A stretch of 64,000 nucleotides of DNA from Endozoicomonas gorgoniicola (GCF_025562715.2 NZ_JAPFCC010000001.1:3821501-3885500), one strand, 5' to 3'. Numbered from the stretch's first letter, positions 42,670 through 52,228 are shown. The notes: generated by a model from the sequence alone, not told the origin. Numbers and translations are program-made.

Positions 42670-44109
42670 GTGCAGCCTTCAACGTCTACGCCAGTGTCCG
42701 GAGTAAGTACCTTGTCCAGAACAATGACAAACTGCAATGACGCCCCCAACAGCAATAAGCCCGAAACAGTCGGGCGGGGTCAGTTCAGTTCCCGTATCGG
42801 TTTTATTACCGCAGCGGCCGGTTGTGCCGTGGGTGTTGGGAATATCTGGAGCTTTCCAATCCAGACTGCCGAAAATGGCGGTGCAGCTTTCACGCTGGTT
42901 TATCTTTGCTTTTCATTCATTCTTGCCTACCCCACACTGGTCGCGGAACTCAACATAGGCCGCTACCGGCAAAGCAATAATATCTCCGCCATGGCATCAT
43001 TGAGCGCCAACCCCGCTTTACGTTGTATTGGTGCGGGAACTGCCATTGCCGGCCTGTTAACCATGACCCTCATTTACAGTTTTTACAGCATAGTGGGGGG
43101 CTGGTTTATTGGTTTCTCTCTGGCTCCAATTGCCAGTCTGACAGGCTTTGCCAGTGCAGGGCAGTGGCTGTCAGGTTTCTCCTCTCTGAGTACCATCGCT
43201 GTCACCCTGTTGTTTATGGGTCTGACCACCCTGATTGTCACAGAAGGCGTTAAAAATGGTATTGAACGCTGGTGCAATCGTCTTATGCCTTCCCTGTTTG
43301 TACTGCTGGCAGTGCTGATTGTGTTTGCCCTGACACGACCCGGTGGAATGGAAGGTCTGAGCGTTTACCTGTTACCCGATTTTTCCCGCATTCTCGACGA
43401 CAAATTGCTGATCAGCGCACTGGGGCAGTCTTTTTTCTCCATGTCTCTGGGTACCGGCTGTATGATGGTTTACGGCTCTTACCTGAACAGAAAGGTCAAT
43501 CTGCCCAAAACGGCGTTTCAGGTGACACTGGTAGACAGTTCTGTAGCCTTCCTCGCAGGCATGCTGATCATTCCCTGCATGTATGCCGCCATGCATCAGG
43601 GCGTAGAGATATTCAATGCCAGTGGCGAACTATACAGTGCCGAAAAACTGGTGTTTAACGTTCTCCCGACCCTGTTTGATCAGCTCGGCATAACAGGGCA
43701 ATTTGTGGCTGCAGCCTTTTTCCTGCTCCTTGCCATAGCTGCCCTCACCTCGTCCATTTCCATGATGGAGCCTGTGGTAGCCGCCATGGTCGAAAGGCTG
43801 TCATTCGTCCGTCGCCATGCATGCTGGTTGCTGTCGACCCTGACCGCAGCGATTTCCATCGTGATTATTCTTCATATTGATACATTGCTCGGCATGGCGG
43901 TGAAAGTCGCCACCCAGTACATGCAGCCCATGCTCTGTTTTATGATTGCGATCTATGGCAGCTGGGTTATTCGACAGGATCGTTTACTGACCGAACTCAG
44001 CCAGGGGTTTCCAGACCTGCAAAACAGTCTCTTCTGGAAGATCTGGCCATGGTACACGCGTATTGTCTGCCCCGGCCTCATCCTGCTGTTGCTGGTTCAT
44101 AACTTGTGA
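42670..44109 (+). CDS. NSS-family Na+-dependent amino-acid-type symporter
   Basis: A 479-residue neurotransmitter:sodium symporter-family protein with eleven or twelve membrane helices. Helix 1 reads AAAGCAVGVGNIWSFPIQTAENGGAAF, whose GNIWxFP unwound segment binds Na+ and substrate in LeuT relatives. Later helices include SLGTGCMMVYGSYL. The GTG start at 42670 gives this frame; an ATG at 42724 is also possible and neither has a clear ribosome site. The substrate is likely an amino acid or amine, by family only. Confidence 0.88.
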   Translation: MQPSTSTPVSGVSTLSRTMTNCNDAPNSNKPETVGRGQFSSRIGFITAAAGCAVGVGNIWSFPIQTAENGGAAFTLVYLCFSFILAYPTLVAELNIGRYRQSNNISAMASLSANPALRCIGAGTAIAGLLTMTLIYSFYSIVGGWFIGFSLAPIASLTGFASAGQWLSGFSSLSTIAVTLLFMGLTTLIVTEGVKNGIERWCNRLMPSLFVLLAVLIVFALTRPGGMEGLSVYLLPDFSRILDDKLLISALGQSFFSMSLGTGCMMVYGSYLNRKVNLPKTAFQVTLVDSSVAFLAGMLIIPCMYAAMHQGVEIFNASGELYSAEKLVFNVLPTLFDQLGITGQFVAAAFFLLLAIAALTSSISMMEPVVAAMVERLSFVRRHACWLLSTLTAAISIVIILHIDTLLGMAVKVATQYMQPMLCFMIAIYGSWVIRQDRLLTELSQGFPDLQNSLFWKIWPWYTRIVCPGLILLLLVHNL

Positions 44110-44169
44110 CGCCTCATACACCCACAACCGTTTCCGATATCTGCCTTCTTGTGACCCGGAAGCTACTTT

Positions 44170-45057
44170 TTACCATTGAGCTGAACATCCGGCACCACTG
44201 TCAGATTCATTTTTCCTGTTATTATCAAAGTCCTTGCATGTCAAGGGAGGATAACCACCGGGAGAGGCTTGTTCGTCCAAAGTCAGTGCCTCAGCCAGAT
44301 TGCCAGCATCCTGACGGAGAGCATCAACATTTCCTCTGGTCAGTGAATGAACAAAAAAATAGGTACGACTATCCCGTAGTTCCTCTGTAATGACATTAAA
44401 CTGAACCGGCAGGATGAAAGCCATTAAAGCAAGCTCAAACACATAGAGAATAGTATTCTCCGAAGCATAAAAATAATTGGTTACCAGAGGCGGTTTCGTG
44501 TTCGAAGGCGTTGCCCTCAGGTACAAACCGCCTGCCTGAGAAAAGTCTGAACTACATGGATCCCTCCCCCACATAATAACGCTGTTATCGACTCTGTATC
44601 CAATTGAACCTGGACGTTTTTCGAGCGGATCGGATAACGATAATGTGTACTGGCCAGTTGGCCATCTTAAAAATGACCCTATATCAGACACTGTCTCTAA
44701 AAAACGTCTTCTTAAAGTAGCAGTTGAGGGGCAATCAAGAGGAACGCCACTGTATTCAAGAGCTCGTTTATTTACATCCTCACAGTTTTCCGTACACATG
44801 AAAGTTACGTTCAACTGTTCATCCCGGTAAAAAAAGTAAACAGAGTCAGAATACCTGCGAAATAATCTCAGCTCCATCCTCCCATGCAAGTCACTAATAA
44901 TAAGGCTACCTACGATATAAACTTTTTCTCTACTTTCATCTGCCTGAATAATAACAAATGCCCGGCCATTTTCATCAGAATCCTCAGCCAGAACAGTGTC
45001 GGTCAGAAACAGCGAAAAAGGTATAAACAGGAACATACAAAAAACTGCTCTCATCAA
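44170..45057 (-). CDS. Secreted protein of unknown function
   Basis: A 295-residue exported protein, signal peptide 1-24 (ending TVLAEDS). It has several Cys (MCTENCEDV, LDCPSTATL, RDPCSSDF, PLTCKDF, GAGCSAQ), giving up to three disulfides, and a mixed strand pattern. A hydrophobic segment near residues 205-225 (ILYVFELALMAFILPVQF) could be a core helix or membrane contact. The last 20 residues are polar. No family recognised. It converges with the symporter and lies next to ilvD, unrelated by function. Confidence 0.6.
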   Translation of the reverse strand: MMRAVFCMFLFIPFSLFLTDTVLAEDSDENGRAFVIIQADESREKVYIVGSLIISDLHGRMELRLFRRYSDSVYFFYRDEQLNVTFMCTENCEDVNKRALEYSGVPLDCPSTATLRRRFLETVSDIGSFLRWPTGQYTLSLSDPLEKRPGSIGYRVDNSVIMWGRDPCSSDFSQAGGLYLRATPSNTKPPLVTNYFYASENTILYVFELALMAFILPVQFNVITEELRDSRTYFFVHSLTRGNVDALRQDAGNLAEALTLDEQASPGGYPPLTCKDFDNNRKNESDSGAGCSAQW

Positions 45058-45116
45058 ATCCCACTTGCTTTAATAAACTTCTAACTTAACCAAAGGAAGT
45101 ATGGAAATGTCAGGCC

Positions 45117-46958
45117 TCAGTCCAGCGCCGAAACATCCCTGACAGCACCTTTGTCCGCACTGGTCACCATGGCCGCATAAGCTTTAAGGGCAGCAGAGAC
45201 CTTACGGGGGCGATCCTTCAAAGGCTTCCAGCCAGCTTTCCCCTTAGCGTCCATATCCTGACGACGCTGCGTCAATACGTCATCAGACACCAGTACATCA
45301 ATAGTGCGATTCGGGATATCAATACGAATCGTATCGCCCTGCTCCACCAGCCCAATGGCTCCACCGGCTGCCGCCTCAGGAGAAGCATGCCCGATGGATA
45401 AACCGGAAGTGCCACCGGAGAAGCGCCCATCCGTCAGCAATGCACATTCCCGACCCAGTCCTCTGGATTTCAGGTAGCTGGTTGGATACAGCATTTCCTG
45501 CATACCCGGCCCACCTTTAGGTCCTTCGTAGCGAACAATAACAACGTCGCCTGCTTTAACCCGCCCTTCCAAAACATCGTTAACCGCATCTTCCTGACTT
45601 TCACAAATATGGGCAGGGCCTTCAAACACAAGAATACTGTCGTCTACACCCGAGGTTTTCACCACACAGCCATCCACGGCTATATTACCGGTCAGAACGG
45701 CAAGACCACCTTCCAGACTGAAAGCATTGTCCAGACTGCGAATACAGCCATTTTCACGATCATCATCCAACGTGTCCCAGCGGGTTGCCTGACTAAAGGC
45801 TTCTGTCGTGCGAATACCGGCAGGACCGGCGCGATAGAAGGACTTAACGTGTTCATCTGAAGTGCGTTTGATATCCCACTTATTCAAAGCTTCAGCCAGA
45901 GAATCGCTATGAACCGTAGGCAGTTCGTTGTTCAGCAAACCGGCTCGATCCAGTTCGCCAAGAATCCCCATGACACCACCCGCCCGATGTACATCTTCCA
46001 TATGATACTTCGGGGTATTGGGAGCGACTTTACACAACTGAGGCACCTTGCGGGACAACGCATCAATGTCTTTCATCGTGAAATCCACCTGGCCTTCCTG
46101 AGCGGCTGCCAGCAGATGCAGAATCGTGTTGGTAGAGCCTCCCATGGCAATGTCCAGGCTCATGGCATTTTCAAATGCCTGATAACTGGCAACACTGCGT
46201 GGCAGAACACTCTCGTCATCCTGCTCGTAATAACGTCTGGTGATCTCAACAATACGGCGACCAGCTTCCTCAAATAGCTGTCGTCGATCAGCATGGGTCG
46301 CCAGCATTGATCCATTCCCCGGCAGTGACAGGCCCAGGGCTTCGGTCAGACAGTTCATGGAGTTGGCGGTAAACATGCCGGAACAGGAACCACAGGTAGG
46401 GCAGGCAGAGCGTTCATATTCAGCGACTTTTTCATCACTGGCATCCGATGCCGCAATGACCATGGCATCCACAAGATCCAGACCATGGTTAGCCAGCTTT
46501 GTTTTACCTGCTTCCATCGGACCACCAGAAACAAAAATCACCGGGATATTCAGCCTCAGCGCGGCATTAAGCATTCCCGGGGTGATTTTGTCGCAGTTAG
46601 AGATGCAGACAAGGGCATCCGCAGTATGGGCATTGACCATATATTCCACTGAGTCGGCAATCAGGTCACGACTGGGCAGGGAGTACAGCATCCCGTCGTG
46701 CCCCATGGCAATACCGTCATCTATGGCAATGGAATTGAACTCTTTGGCAACACCACCGTGTTTTTCGATCTCCCTTGCCACCAGCTGCCCCATATCTTTC
46801 AGGTGTACATGCCCTGGCACAAACTGGGTAAAGGAATTCGCCACCGCAATAATCGGTTTGTTGAAATCATCGTCTTTCATACCCGTTGCACGCCACAGGG
46901 AGCGGGCTCCAGCCATATTGCGACCATGGGTCGAGGTTCTTGAACGGTATGCGGGCAT
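45117..46958 (-). CDS. ilvD: Dihydroxy-acid dehydratase
   Basis: A full 613-residue IlvD, the third enzyme of valine and isoleucine synthesis, converting dihydroxy acids to 2-keto acids with an iron-sulfur cluster. Cluster ligands are in SNCDKITPG and PTCGSCSGMFTANSMN, with another N-terminal region Cys replaced as usual in this length class. The active region GRFSGGTSGLSIGHASPEAA near the C-terminus is intact. It stands alone; no other ilv gene is visible nearby. Confidence 0.97.
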   Translation of the reverse strand: MPAYRSRTSTHGRNMAGARSLWRATGMKDDDFNKPIIAVANSFTQFVPGHVHLKDMGQLVAREIEKHGGVAKEFNSIAIDDGIAMGHDGMLYSLPSRDLIADSVEYMVNAHTADALVCISNCDKITPGMLNAALRLNIPVIFVSGGPMEAGKTKLANHGLDLVDAMVIAASDASDEKVAEYERSACPTCGSCSGMFTANSMNCLTEALGLSLPGNGSMLATHADRRQLFEEAGRRIVEITRRYYEQDDESVLPRSVASYQAFENAMSLDIAMGGSTNTILHLLAAAQEGQVDFTMKDIDALSRKVPQLCKVAPNTPKYHMEDVHRAGGVMGILGELDRAGLLNNELPTVHSDSLAEALNKWDIKRTSDEHVKSFYRAGPAGIRTTEAFSQATRWDTLDDDRENGCIRSLDNAFSLEGGLAVLTGNIAVDGCVVKTSGVDDSILVFEGPAHICESQEDAVNDVLEGRVKAGDVVIVRYEGPKGGPGMQEMLYPTSYLKSRGLGRECALLTDGRFSGGTSGLSIGHASPEAAAGGAIGLVEQGDTIRIDIPNRTIDVLVSDDVLTQRRQDMDAKGKAGWKPLKDRPRKVSAALKAYAAMVTSADKGAVRDVSALD

Positions 46959-47178
46959 GGTTACAGTCCTTCCTGCTCTTTTACTTCTTGGTATTCTTCC
47001 TGTTGTTCTTCCAGAAACCTCTCAGCTTCTGACCGCAGCTTATTGCTTTAGATGCGTACTCTCCTCCATGAGGACACCGAAGTATATCAAAAAGCGGTAA
47101 AGAGTATGGATTTTCCGTCAAACCCTCTGTACAACACACATTACAGAAATACACCAACGTCCATTGCAGGAGCCATTA

Positions 47179-47823
47179 ATGACCGTTGATATTGTTAAAC
47201 TGCTTGCCAGCCGCTACAGCACCAAGGTCTTTGACCCGGCTAAAGCAGCGGATGAAGAAAAGATCGAAATTCTCAAGGAAACCCTGCGACTGGCTCCCTC
47301 TTCCATCAACAGCCAGCCCTGGCATTTCTTTGTTATCAGCAATGCTGAGTATCGTCAGAAGCTGGTAGACGTTTGCTGGGACAGCAACAAAGGTAAAATG
47401 ACCTCGGCATCCCATATTTTTATTTTTGCAGCCAAAACAGACTTCACACTGGACGATGTAAAAAAAGTGGAAGAGCTAACCGCCGACGTTCGCAACCAGC
47501 CCGTAAACGAACAACGCCTTGCCTACCTGAACAACTACCTCAACAGTATGGAACCGGCTGAACGCACCAACTGGGTCAAACATCAGGTTTATCTGCCTCT
47601 GGGACAACTGCTGATGTCAGCAGCCCTGCTGGACCTGGACTCTTGTCCGATTGAGGGTTTCCATCCTGAAGAGATGGATCAACTGATGGGGCTTAATGAA
47701 AAAGGCCTGACCAGCGTTGCCATGGTTGCCATTGGACATAGAGACCCGGAAGACTTCAATCAGCCTGACCGGGCAATCAAAGCCCGCTTCCCGATGGAAG
47801 ACGTTCTGACCGAGATTCGCTGA
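47179..47823 (+). CDS. nfsB: Oxygen-insensitive NAD(P)H nitroreductase
   Basis: A 214-residue NfsB-type flavoprotein that reduces nitroaromatics, quinones and dihydropteridine using FMN. The ATG has GCAGGAG upstream; an upstream in-frame start is unlikely. FMN contacts are expected from SRYSTKVFDP and APSSINSQPWHFFVIS, and the C-terminal half has GFHPEEMDQLMGLNEKGL and VAIGHRDPEDF. All family stretches are in place. It is divergent from ilvD and monocistronic. Confidence 0.93.
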   Translation: MTVDIVKLLASRYSTKVFDPAKAADEEKIEILKETLRLAPSSINSQPWHFFVISNAEYRQKLVDVCWDSNKGKMTSASHIFIFAAKTDFTLDDVKKVEELTADVRNQPVNEQRLAYLNNYLNSMEPAERTNWVKHQVYLPLGQLLMSAALLDLDSCPIEGFHPEEMDQLMGLNEKGLTSVAMVAIGHRDPEDFNQPDRAIKARFPMEDVLTEIR

Positions 47824-47894
47824 GTTAAACCATCAGGCGACAGTGGACAGTCAACCACTGTTGTCTGTATACCTGTGCTTTCATACCTGCCCTT

Positions 47895-48752
47895 TCAAAA
47901 AGCCGTTTCACGGAACACGCATGAAGCGGATAGCATTGTATTGTCATCACCCGGATTAACTGTCTGCAAGCGTCCCGGTTCAGTATTTGTAATGTTCAAA
48001 TACAGAACCCTTCCCACCTGCATAACCGAATACACGATGTTGTTCTCAGGCAGATGCACCGTCCAGCCTGTTCGAAAGTATAGAATTCCCAATGGAAGAT
48101 GATACGACGGTATAGTTGGGTTAGAGCCCAGAAGAAACTGAGTGAACCGCTCTAACCACTGCCCGTTAAAAAACAGAGTTAAAGGGTTGACCAGAAAAAC
48201 TTCCCGGTTATCAAAACTGCTGACCTCAGGCGCATTCTGATAAAATGATTCCGGTCCATCTTCTGCAGCCTGAGAACTGCCAAGGAACGACTCCGGATTA
48301 GAAAACAACTGATTCCAATAGCTAAGCGTGATCCTGTTTCCATCTTCTAGCCAGTAAAAACTTCTCCCCCCATCTTGCGAGGAGACGACACTGTATGCAA
48401 CGCGCTGATTTTGGAGACTTGTTATATAAACTGTCCTATCACCAATTGCTTCAATAAAACTCAAGAGACTGTTAATCGTAAACCCTCCCAGTCCATTAAT
48501 AGTCAGCTCCGCTTCAGGGTTAATCACCGGCTCATTATTGATAGTCGCCGTAGAGGAACCAGAAGCCTGCTGCTCATTGTTGTGACCGTCTTGCCGGATA
48601 CGACGCATCATGAGCCCTGAGCTGCTGTGCGCCATCATTAATCGTGGCGATCCATTAATGTTTATAATAATTTCGTCACATTGGTTTGCCAGAGCTGAAT
48701 GGTAAAAGGCTATCAGAAACCAGAACAACACACCTGAAAACAGAAACTTCAT
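47895..48752 (-). CDS. Secreted protein of unknown function
   Basis: A 285-residue exported protein, signal peptide 1-22 (ending SALAN). Early region has NQCDEIIININGSP, then a disordered Ser/Asn/Gln stretch to about residue 85. The remainder alternates short strands (LTINGLGGFTINSLLSF, VYITSLQNQRVAYSVV) and polar turns, and the tail has a Cys that may pair with the early one. There is no resemblance to a family I know. It converges with nfsB. With the genes at 44.2 and 50.0 kb it is one of three separate secreted hypotheticals in this part; I see no homology between them. Confidence 0.6.
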   Translation of the reverse strand: MKFLFSGVLFWFLIAFYHSALANQCDEIIININGSPRLMMAHSSSGLMMRRIRQDGHNNEQQASGSSTATINNEPVINPEAELTINGLGGFTINSLLSFIEAIGDRTVYITSLQNQRVAYSVVSSQDGGRSFYWLEDGNRITLSYWNQLFSNPESFLGSSQAAEDGPESFYQNAPEVSSFDNREVFLVNPLTLFFNGQWLERFTQFLLGSNPTIPSYHLPLGILYFRTGWTVHLPENNIVYSVMQVGRVLYLNITNTEPGRLQTVNPGDDNTMLSASCVFRETAF

Positions 48753-48875
48753 AGCCTCTCCCTAATAATCAGAATCCGGGTTTTAATCAGGCAACGTATA
48801 TCCAAAATATTGTTTTAATAAGTTCCTGATGGGCAAGACGAGGCAGTATAGACTCTCTTATCTGTTGTAATGTAC

Positions 48876-48917
48876 GAAAAAAAGGAGGGGGTTGAAGGCA
48901 GCGGAGAAACCGCTACC
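48876..48917 (-). terminator. Terminator-like hairpin after the DUF3581 gene
   Basis: On the leftward strand GGTAGCGG pairs with CCGCTGCC (seven of eight) around TTTCT; fifteen bases beyond is a run of seven T. The distance to the T-run is longer than usual. It follows the stop at 48937. Confidence 0.5.
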
Positions 48918-48936
48918 TTTCAGCGGGAGCTGGTCA

Positions 48937-49647
48937 TCAGGCAGCAAATTGCTGTTTACGTTCTGAATAAGTCGTAATCAGCTGGTCAACACAAGTCTGC
49001 TCATATTCGCGCAAACCGGAAAGCAGCATGGTCTTTTTGCCTTTACCGACCAGCTCACCATTGTCTTTAAAAGCAAAGTACAGGGTCACCTTCCCCCGTT
49101 TGCCAGACACTTCCAGATGACTGTCTGTAGACTCCAGGGTCAGGTTGGTCAGGTTCAGACGATCCAGCTGTACCGACATGCTTTCGTACATTACCAGCGG
49201 GCGGGCGGCATTAATCATGACATTGTTGTCTTTCATCAATGGCACCAGTACATGGGGAAAGTTCTTGCCGGAAAAGGCCACATAACTGCGAATCAGTTGC
49301 TCAATCAGAGCCTGATCCCGGGAACACTCCTCACCGTGACGGATACTTAAATACTGTTTGTCATTGTCGTCCACAATGACCAGCTGCCCATCACCTTCAG
49401 AAGCAATCAACAGTTCAGTTTCACCACCGACCATACCATTAAAGCTGACGTCCATCGTCTCATACAGCCCCTGACTGGTCAGGATTTTGGCAAACAGCAG
49501 GTCGCCAGGCACGCAGAACTTTTTTGCCTCGACATCATGTATCGGGTTGAAGTCATTCGCCACGTATTTAGCAAAATCGCTGGACTGCTGTCGGCTGAAA
49601 GAAAACTTATTGTTATCGAGTTCGGTAAAGTATGGATTTAGAAACAT
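48937..49647 (-). CDS. DUF3581 family protein
   Basis: A 236-residue cytoplasmic protein. It matches the DUF3581 gammaproteobacterial family by NPYFTELDNNKFSFSRQQSSDFAKYVANDFNPIHD at the N-terminus and the KFCVPGDLLFAK stretch. The DFNPIHD-VPGDLLF pattern resembles the MaoC-like hot-dog entry, so binding of an acyl-type ligand is possible, but no function is established. Length is normal. It is monocistronic with a terminator-like hairpin. Confidence 0.82.
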   Translation of the reverse strand: MFLNPYFTELDNNKFSFSRQQSSDFAKYVANDFNPIHDVEAKKFCVPGDLLFAKILTSQGLYETMDVSFNGMVGGETELLIASEGDGQLVIVDDNDKQYLSIRHGEECSRDQALIEQLIRSYVAFSGKNFPHVLVPLMKDNNVMINAARPLVMYESMSVQLDRLNLTNLTLESTDSHLEVSGKRGKVTLYFAFKDNGELVGKGKKTMLLSGLREYEQTCVDQLITTYSERKQQFAA

Positions 49648-49752
49648 GGCTCACAATTTAATCAAAAATATTTTTCATCACCCTGTCAGGGGCAGATGAA
49701 AAACGATCTCACTCACAACGGCTCAAGCCGAACCAGCCTTCCATAAGCTTTA

Positions 49753-49827
49753 AAACAGCCCTGAGCTACAAACAGCCCTGAGCTACAAACAGCCCTGAGC
49801 TACAAACAGCCCTGAGCTACAAACAGC
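49753..49827 (+). repeat. 17-bp tandem repeat, four copies plus a partial
   Basis: Four identical copies of AAACAGCCCTGAGCTAC followed by AAACAGC. They are adjacent with no spacers, so this is not a CRISPR array. It lies upstream of the decayed tandem array of secreted genes. Confidence 0.95.
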
Positions 49828-49970
49828 ATGAACAAAATGGACAGGCAAAGATATGCATCTACCCTGCTGACCGTAAATGATACCGGATTTATTTTGGAAC
49901 TACTGTAACAGAATGTTTGTAGCCAGATTATCCAGCACAAAACGCTCTAAAAATTTACAATTCTACAATT

Positions 49971-50030
49971 GATACTATTATTTCTCGGGCATTCTAAAAT
50001 CCAACCCAAAAAGTGGGAAGACAAACTCCT
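49971..50030 (+). repeat. Left direct repeat, encoding the C-terminus of a lost gene copy
   Basis: This 60-base stretch matches 50953-51011 at about 85 percent. It reads IDTIISRAF and a stop, equivalent to DTIFSPAF and stop of the intact gene downstream. It therefore marks the end of a lost upstream copy, followed by the same intergenic sequence. Confidence 0.85.
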
Positions 50031-50031
50031 C

Positions 50032-50979
50032 ATGAGCTCGAGAATTCTCCCAATACATTTATGCCTTTTTATTTTATTAGAATTTTGCAGTGGCACCCTG
50101 TTGGCAAAGGATTATTTTTACAAGATGCAAATAACCGTTCCAGGTAAAACCTCTGTCTTTTATGTGAGATCGAAAAATCCCCTGAAGCATCTGTCTAATC
50201 ACCTTCTTGAAGTAAATTTACCTCAACCCTTTTATCACTGTTCAGTTAATCCTGCCTCCAGCTTCGCACCCGCAATAACTGAATGGGGGAGGGCGTGGAG
50301 GCTGAGGCAGCCCGAACAAGTTCCTGAACAGATACCGCGAAGAATAAGTGGAGCATTTCCAATCGGCACTGTAGAAGAAGGGACCTACATACTTCAACCT
50401 CTGCCAACATTACCACCCAATGTGACAGAGACTATAGAAGTCAGCAATAATGATATGTATCACCTGCTGGCGACTATCCTGTACCGTTTGCGCAGGCAAA
50501 CCTATGGACGAGCGCAGGAGTCTTTAGTTGTGTGTTGGGCCTGCAATGGTGCCAGCCGGGAAGCATCATCAGGTTACACCAGTCAGATAACCACTGAACA
50601 GCCTTCCTCAATTCAGGAACTATTAGACGAATGGGAATTAACATTCTCTTTAACCGGTGAGCAGTGGGTGTCAAACTTAGAAAGGCTTCTGGAATTTACT
50701 AACAACACACTACTATCGGTAAACCCCATGCAGTTAGTCTCTTTAACGGGATCAAGTCCACCAAATTCTTTATTTGCTCATGGGAATCGTGAGATAATTT
50801 TTCGAGCCTACCTTCCGGATAGCATTGCAAGTGAGTATCAAGCCCGCCATGCTCTTGGCTTATCAGATTTCGACTTCCCAGTTGCTCTACGCAGAGTGTC
50901 CTCACAACCATCAGACGCAGAAGACACGTCAGAAAAATTGGAAGTAACCAAAGATACTATCTTTTCTCCGGCATTCTAA
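50032..50979 (+). CDS. Secreted protein, intact member of a decayed tandem array
   Basis: A 315-residue exported protein, beginning MSSRILPIH with a signal peptide to about residue 26 (ending LLAKD). An upstream in-frame start would read through the leftover tail of the earlier copy, so this ATG is preferred. The mature part contains a Pro-rich stretch (QPEQVPEQIPRR; LQPLPTLPPN), a helical middle and one Cys pair (VVCWACN). The C-terminus has PSDAEDTSEKLEVTKDTIF and stop. It has no known family. Remnants of similar genes lie on both sides, showing local expansion and loss. Confidence 0.6.
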   Translation: MSSRILPIHLCLFILLEFCSGTLLAKDYFYKMQITVPGKTSVFYVRSKNPLKHLSNHLLEVNLPQPFYHCSVNPASSFAPAITEWGRAWRLRQPEQVPEQIPRRISGAFPIGTVEEGTYILQPLPTLPPNVTETIEVSNNDMYHLLATILYRLRRQTYGRAQESLVVCWACNGASREASSGYTSQITTEQPSSIQELLDEWELTFSLTGEQWVSNLERLLEFTNNTLLSVNPMQLVSLTGSSPPNSLFAHGNREIIFRAYLPDSIASEYQARHALGLSDFDFPVALRRVSSQPSDAEDTSEKLEVTKDTIFSPAF

Positions 50980-51011
50980 AATCCAACTCAAAAACGGGAG
51001 AACAAACCCCT
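50953..51011 (+). repeat. Right direct repeat, end of the intact gene and its spacer
   Basis: Second copy of the repeat at 49971-50030, here covering the last nine codons of the intact gene and about 32 bases after the stop. Nine differences in 60 aligned positions. Confidence 0.85.
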
Positions 51012-51163
51012 TCCGAATAACATTACAGACCCGGATCAAGTCTGCAGCACTCCTGGCTTGCCAGATTCCCGCAACTTGCCCGGAATTCTATATGATGTGT
51101 CTCCCCTGGAATCATCGGACGCAAAAAACAGGTCAGAAGAACTGAAAGTAACTGATCTGTAAT
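51012..51163 (+). pseudogene. Remnant of a third gene copy in the array
   Basis: After the right repeat there is no start codon, but the last part reads LESSDAKNRSEELKVTDL and a stop at 51163, corresponding to PSDAEDTSEKLEVTKDT in the intact gene. The remainder is about 100 bases with no recognisable match. It is the 3' end of a deleted copy. Confidence 0.7.
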
Positions 51164-51169
51164 AACCCA

Positions 51170-52195
51170 TTACAAGCCAACGTTGTTCTTCTGCAACACC
51201 TGCTCAGCACGATAACTTGAACGTACCAGCGCACCCGAAACCACCTCCAGAAAGCCTTTTTCCAGCCCCCACTGACGGTACTGTTCAAACTGTTCCGGTG
51301 TGACATAGCGTTCAATCGGCAAATGGTTTCTGGTTGGCTGCAGGTACTGACCGAAGGTAATGATATCCACACCAATCGCCCGCAGGTCATCCATGGTTTC
51401 GCCAATTTCTTCATCGGTCTCACCCAGCCCCAGCATCAGGCTGGTTTTGGTAAGAATATCGGGACGGTATTGCTTGGCGTGTTCAAGCACTGCAAGCGTC
51501 TGTTCGTAGCTGGCTCGTGGATCACGAACCGGATGGGTAAGGCGTTTAACGGTTTCAACGTTCTGGGCAAAGACCGATATACCACTGTCCATCACTTTCT
51601 CAACGTCAGCCATCACCCCCATAAAATCCGGTGTCAGCACTTCGACATCAGTGGCCGGATTTTCAGCTTTGACCCTGCGCACCACTTCCGCATAATGGCG
51701 TGCGCCCCCGTCTTCCAGGTCATCCCGGTTAACCGAGGTCAGTACCAGGTATTTCAGGTTCATCAGCTTAACGCTGTTGGCGGTATGTTCCGGCTCGTCC
51801 TTATCCAGCCAGCCTTTAGGGTTGCCGGTATTCACTGCACAAAACTTGCAGGCCCGGGTACAGACATCGCCCATCAACATGATGGTCGCCGTACCAGAAC
51901 TCCAGCACTCATTAATGTTCGGACACATGGCTTCTTCACACACGGTGCTGAGCTTGTGCTTGTGAACAGTGCTTTTTACTTTTTTAAATTCAGTGCCGTA
52001 TTGCGCCTTGATACGTAACCATTCCGGTTTGCGCATCACCGGTGCCGGATCGTGATGACTAGCTTTAATACCATTTTTGATGGCAGTGATACCATGATCG
52101 TTAACAAACTTGGTACCGCTTTCTATTTTGACTGCAGGTTCAACCTGTACTGTAGGAATCAGCCCGCTGCCTGTTGATGTTGTATGACCCGACAT
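51170..52195 (-). CDS. lipA: Lipoyl synthase
   Basis: A 341-residue radical-SAM enzyme inserting sulfur at C6 and C8 of octanoyl groups on lipoyl domains. The auxiliary cluster ligands are in CEEAMCPNINEC and the SAM-cluster motif is CTRACKFC. YLVLTSVNRDDLEDGGA, MLGLGET and the C-terminal SSYRAEQVL are all in place. It lies 33 bases downstream of lipB. It is the last gene of the leftward cluster beginning at mrdA. Confidence 0.97.
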   Translation of the reverse strand: MSGHTTSTGSGLIPTVQVEPAVKIESGTKFVNDHGITAIKNGIKASHHDPAPVMRKPEWLRIKAQYGTEFKKVKSTVHKHKLSTVCEEAMCPNINECWSSGTATIMLMGDVCTRACKFCAVNTGNPKGWLDKDEPEHTANSVKLMNLKYLVLTSVNRDDLEDGGARHYAEVVRRVKAENPATDVEVLTPDFMGVMADVEKVMDSGISVFAQNVETVKRLTHPVRDPRASYEQTLAVLEHAKQYRPDILTKTSLMLGLGETDEEIGETMDDLRAIGVDIITFGQYLQPTRNHLPIERYVTPEQFEQYRQWGLEKGFLEVVSGALVRSSYRAEQVLQKNNVGL

Positions 52196-52228
52196 TTCCT
52201 ACTCCAGATTTGATCTATTCGTTCAAGG

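Noticed and set aside
44106..44390. Rightward frame after the symporter
   Set aside because: It overlaps the end of the secreted-protein gene on the other strand, starts in its last bases and resembles no protein.
46959..47060. Leftward open stretch just before ilvD ending VKEQEGL and stop
   Set aside because: It reads like a helical peptide but has no start codon after the preceding in-frame stop; possibly a relic, not a gene.
46240..47100. Rightward frame opposite ilvD
   Set aside because: Overlaps the conserved ilvD core including its cluster ligands.
49753..49827. CRISPR array
   Set aside because: The units are 17 bases and directly adjacent with no spacers; no cas gene is near.
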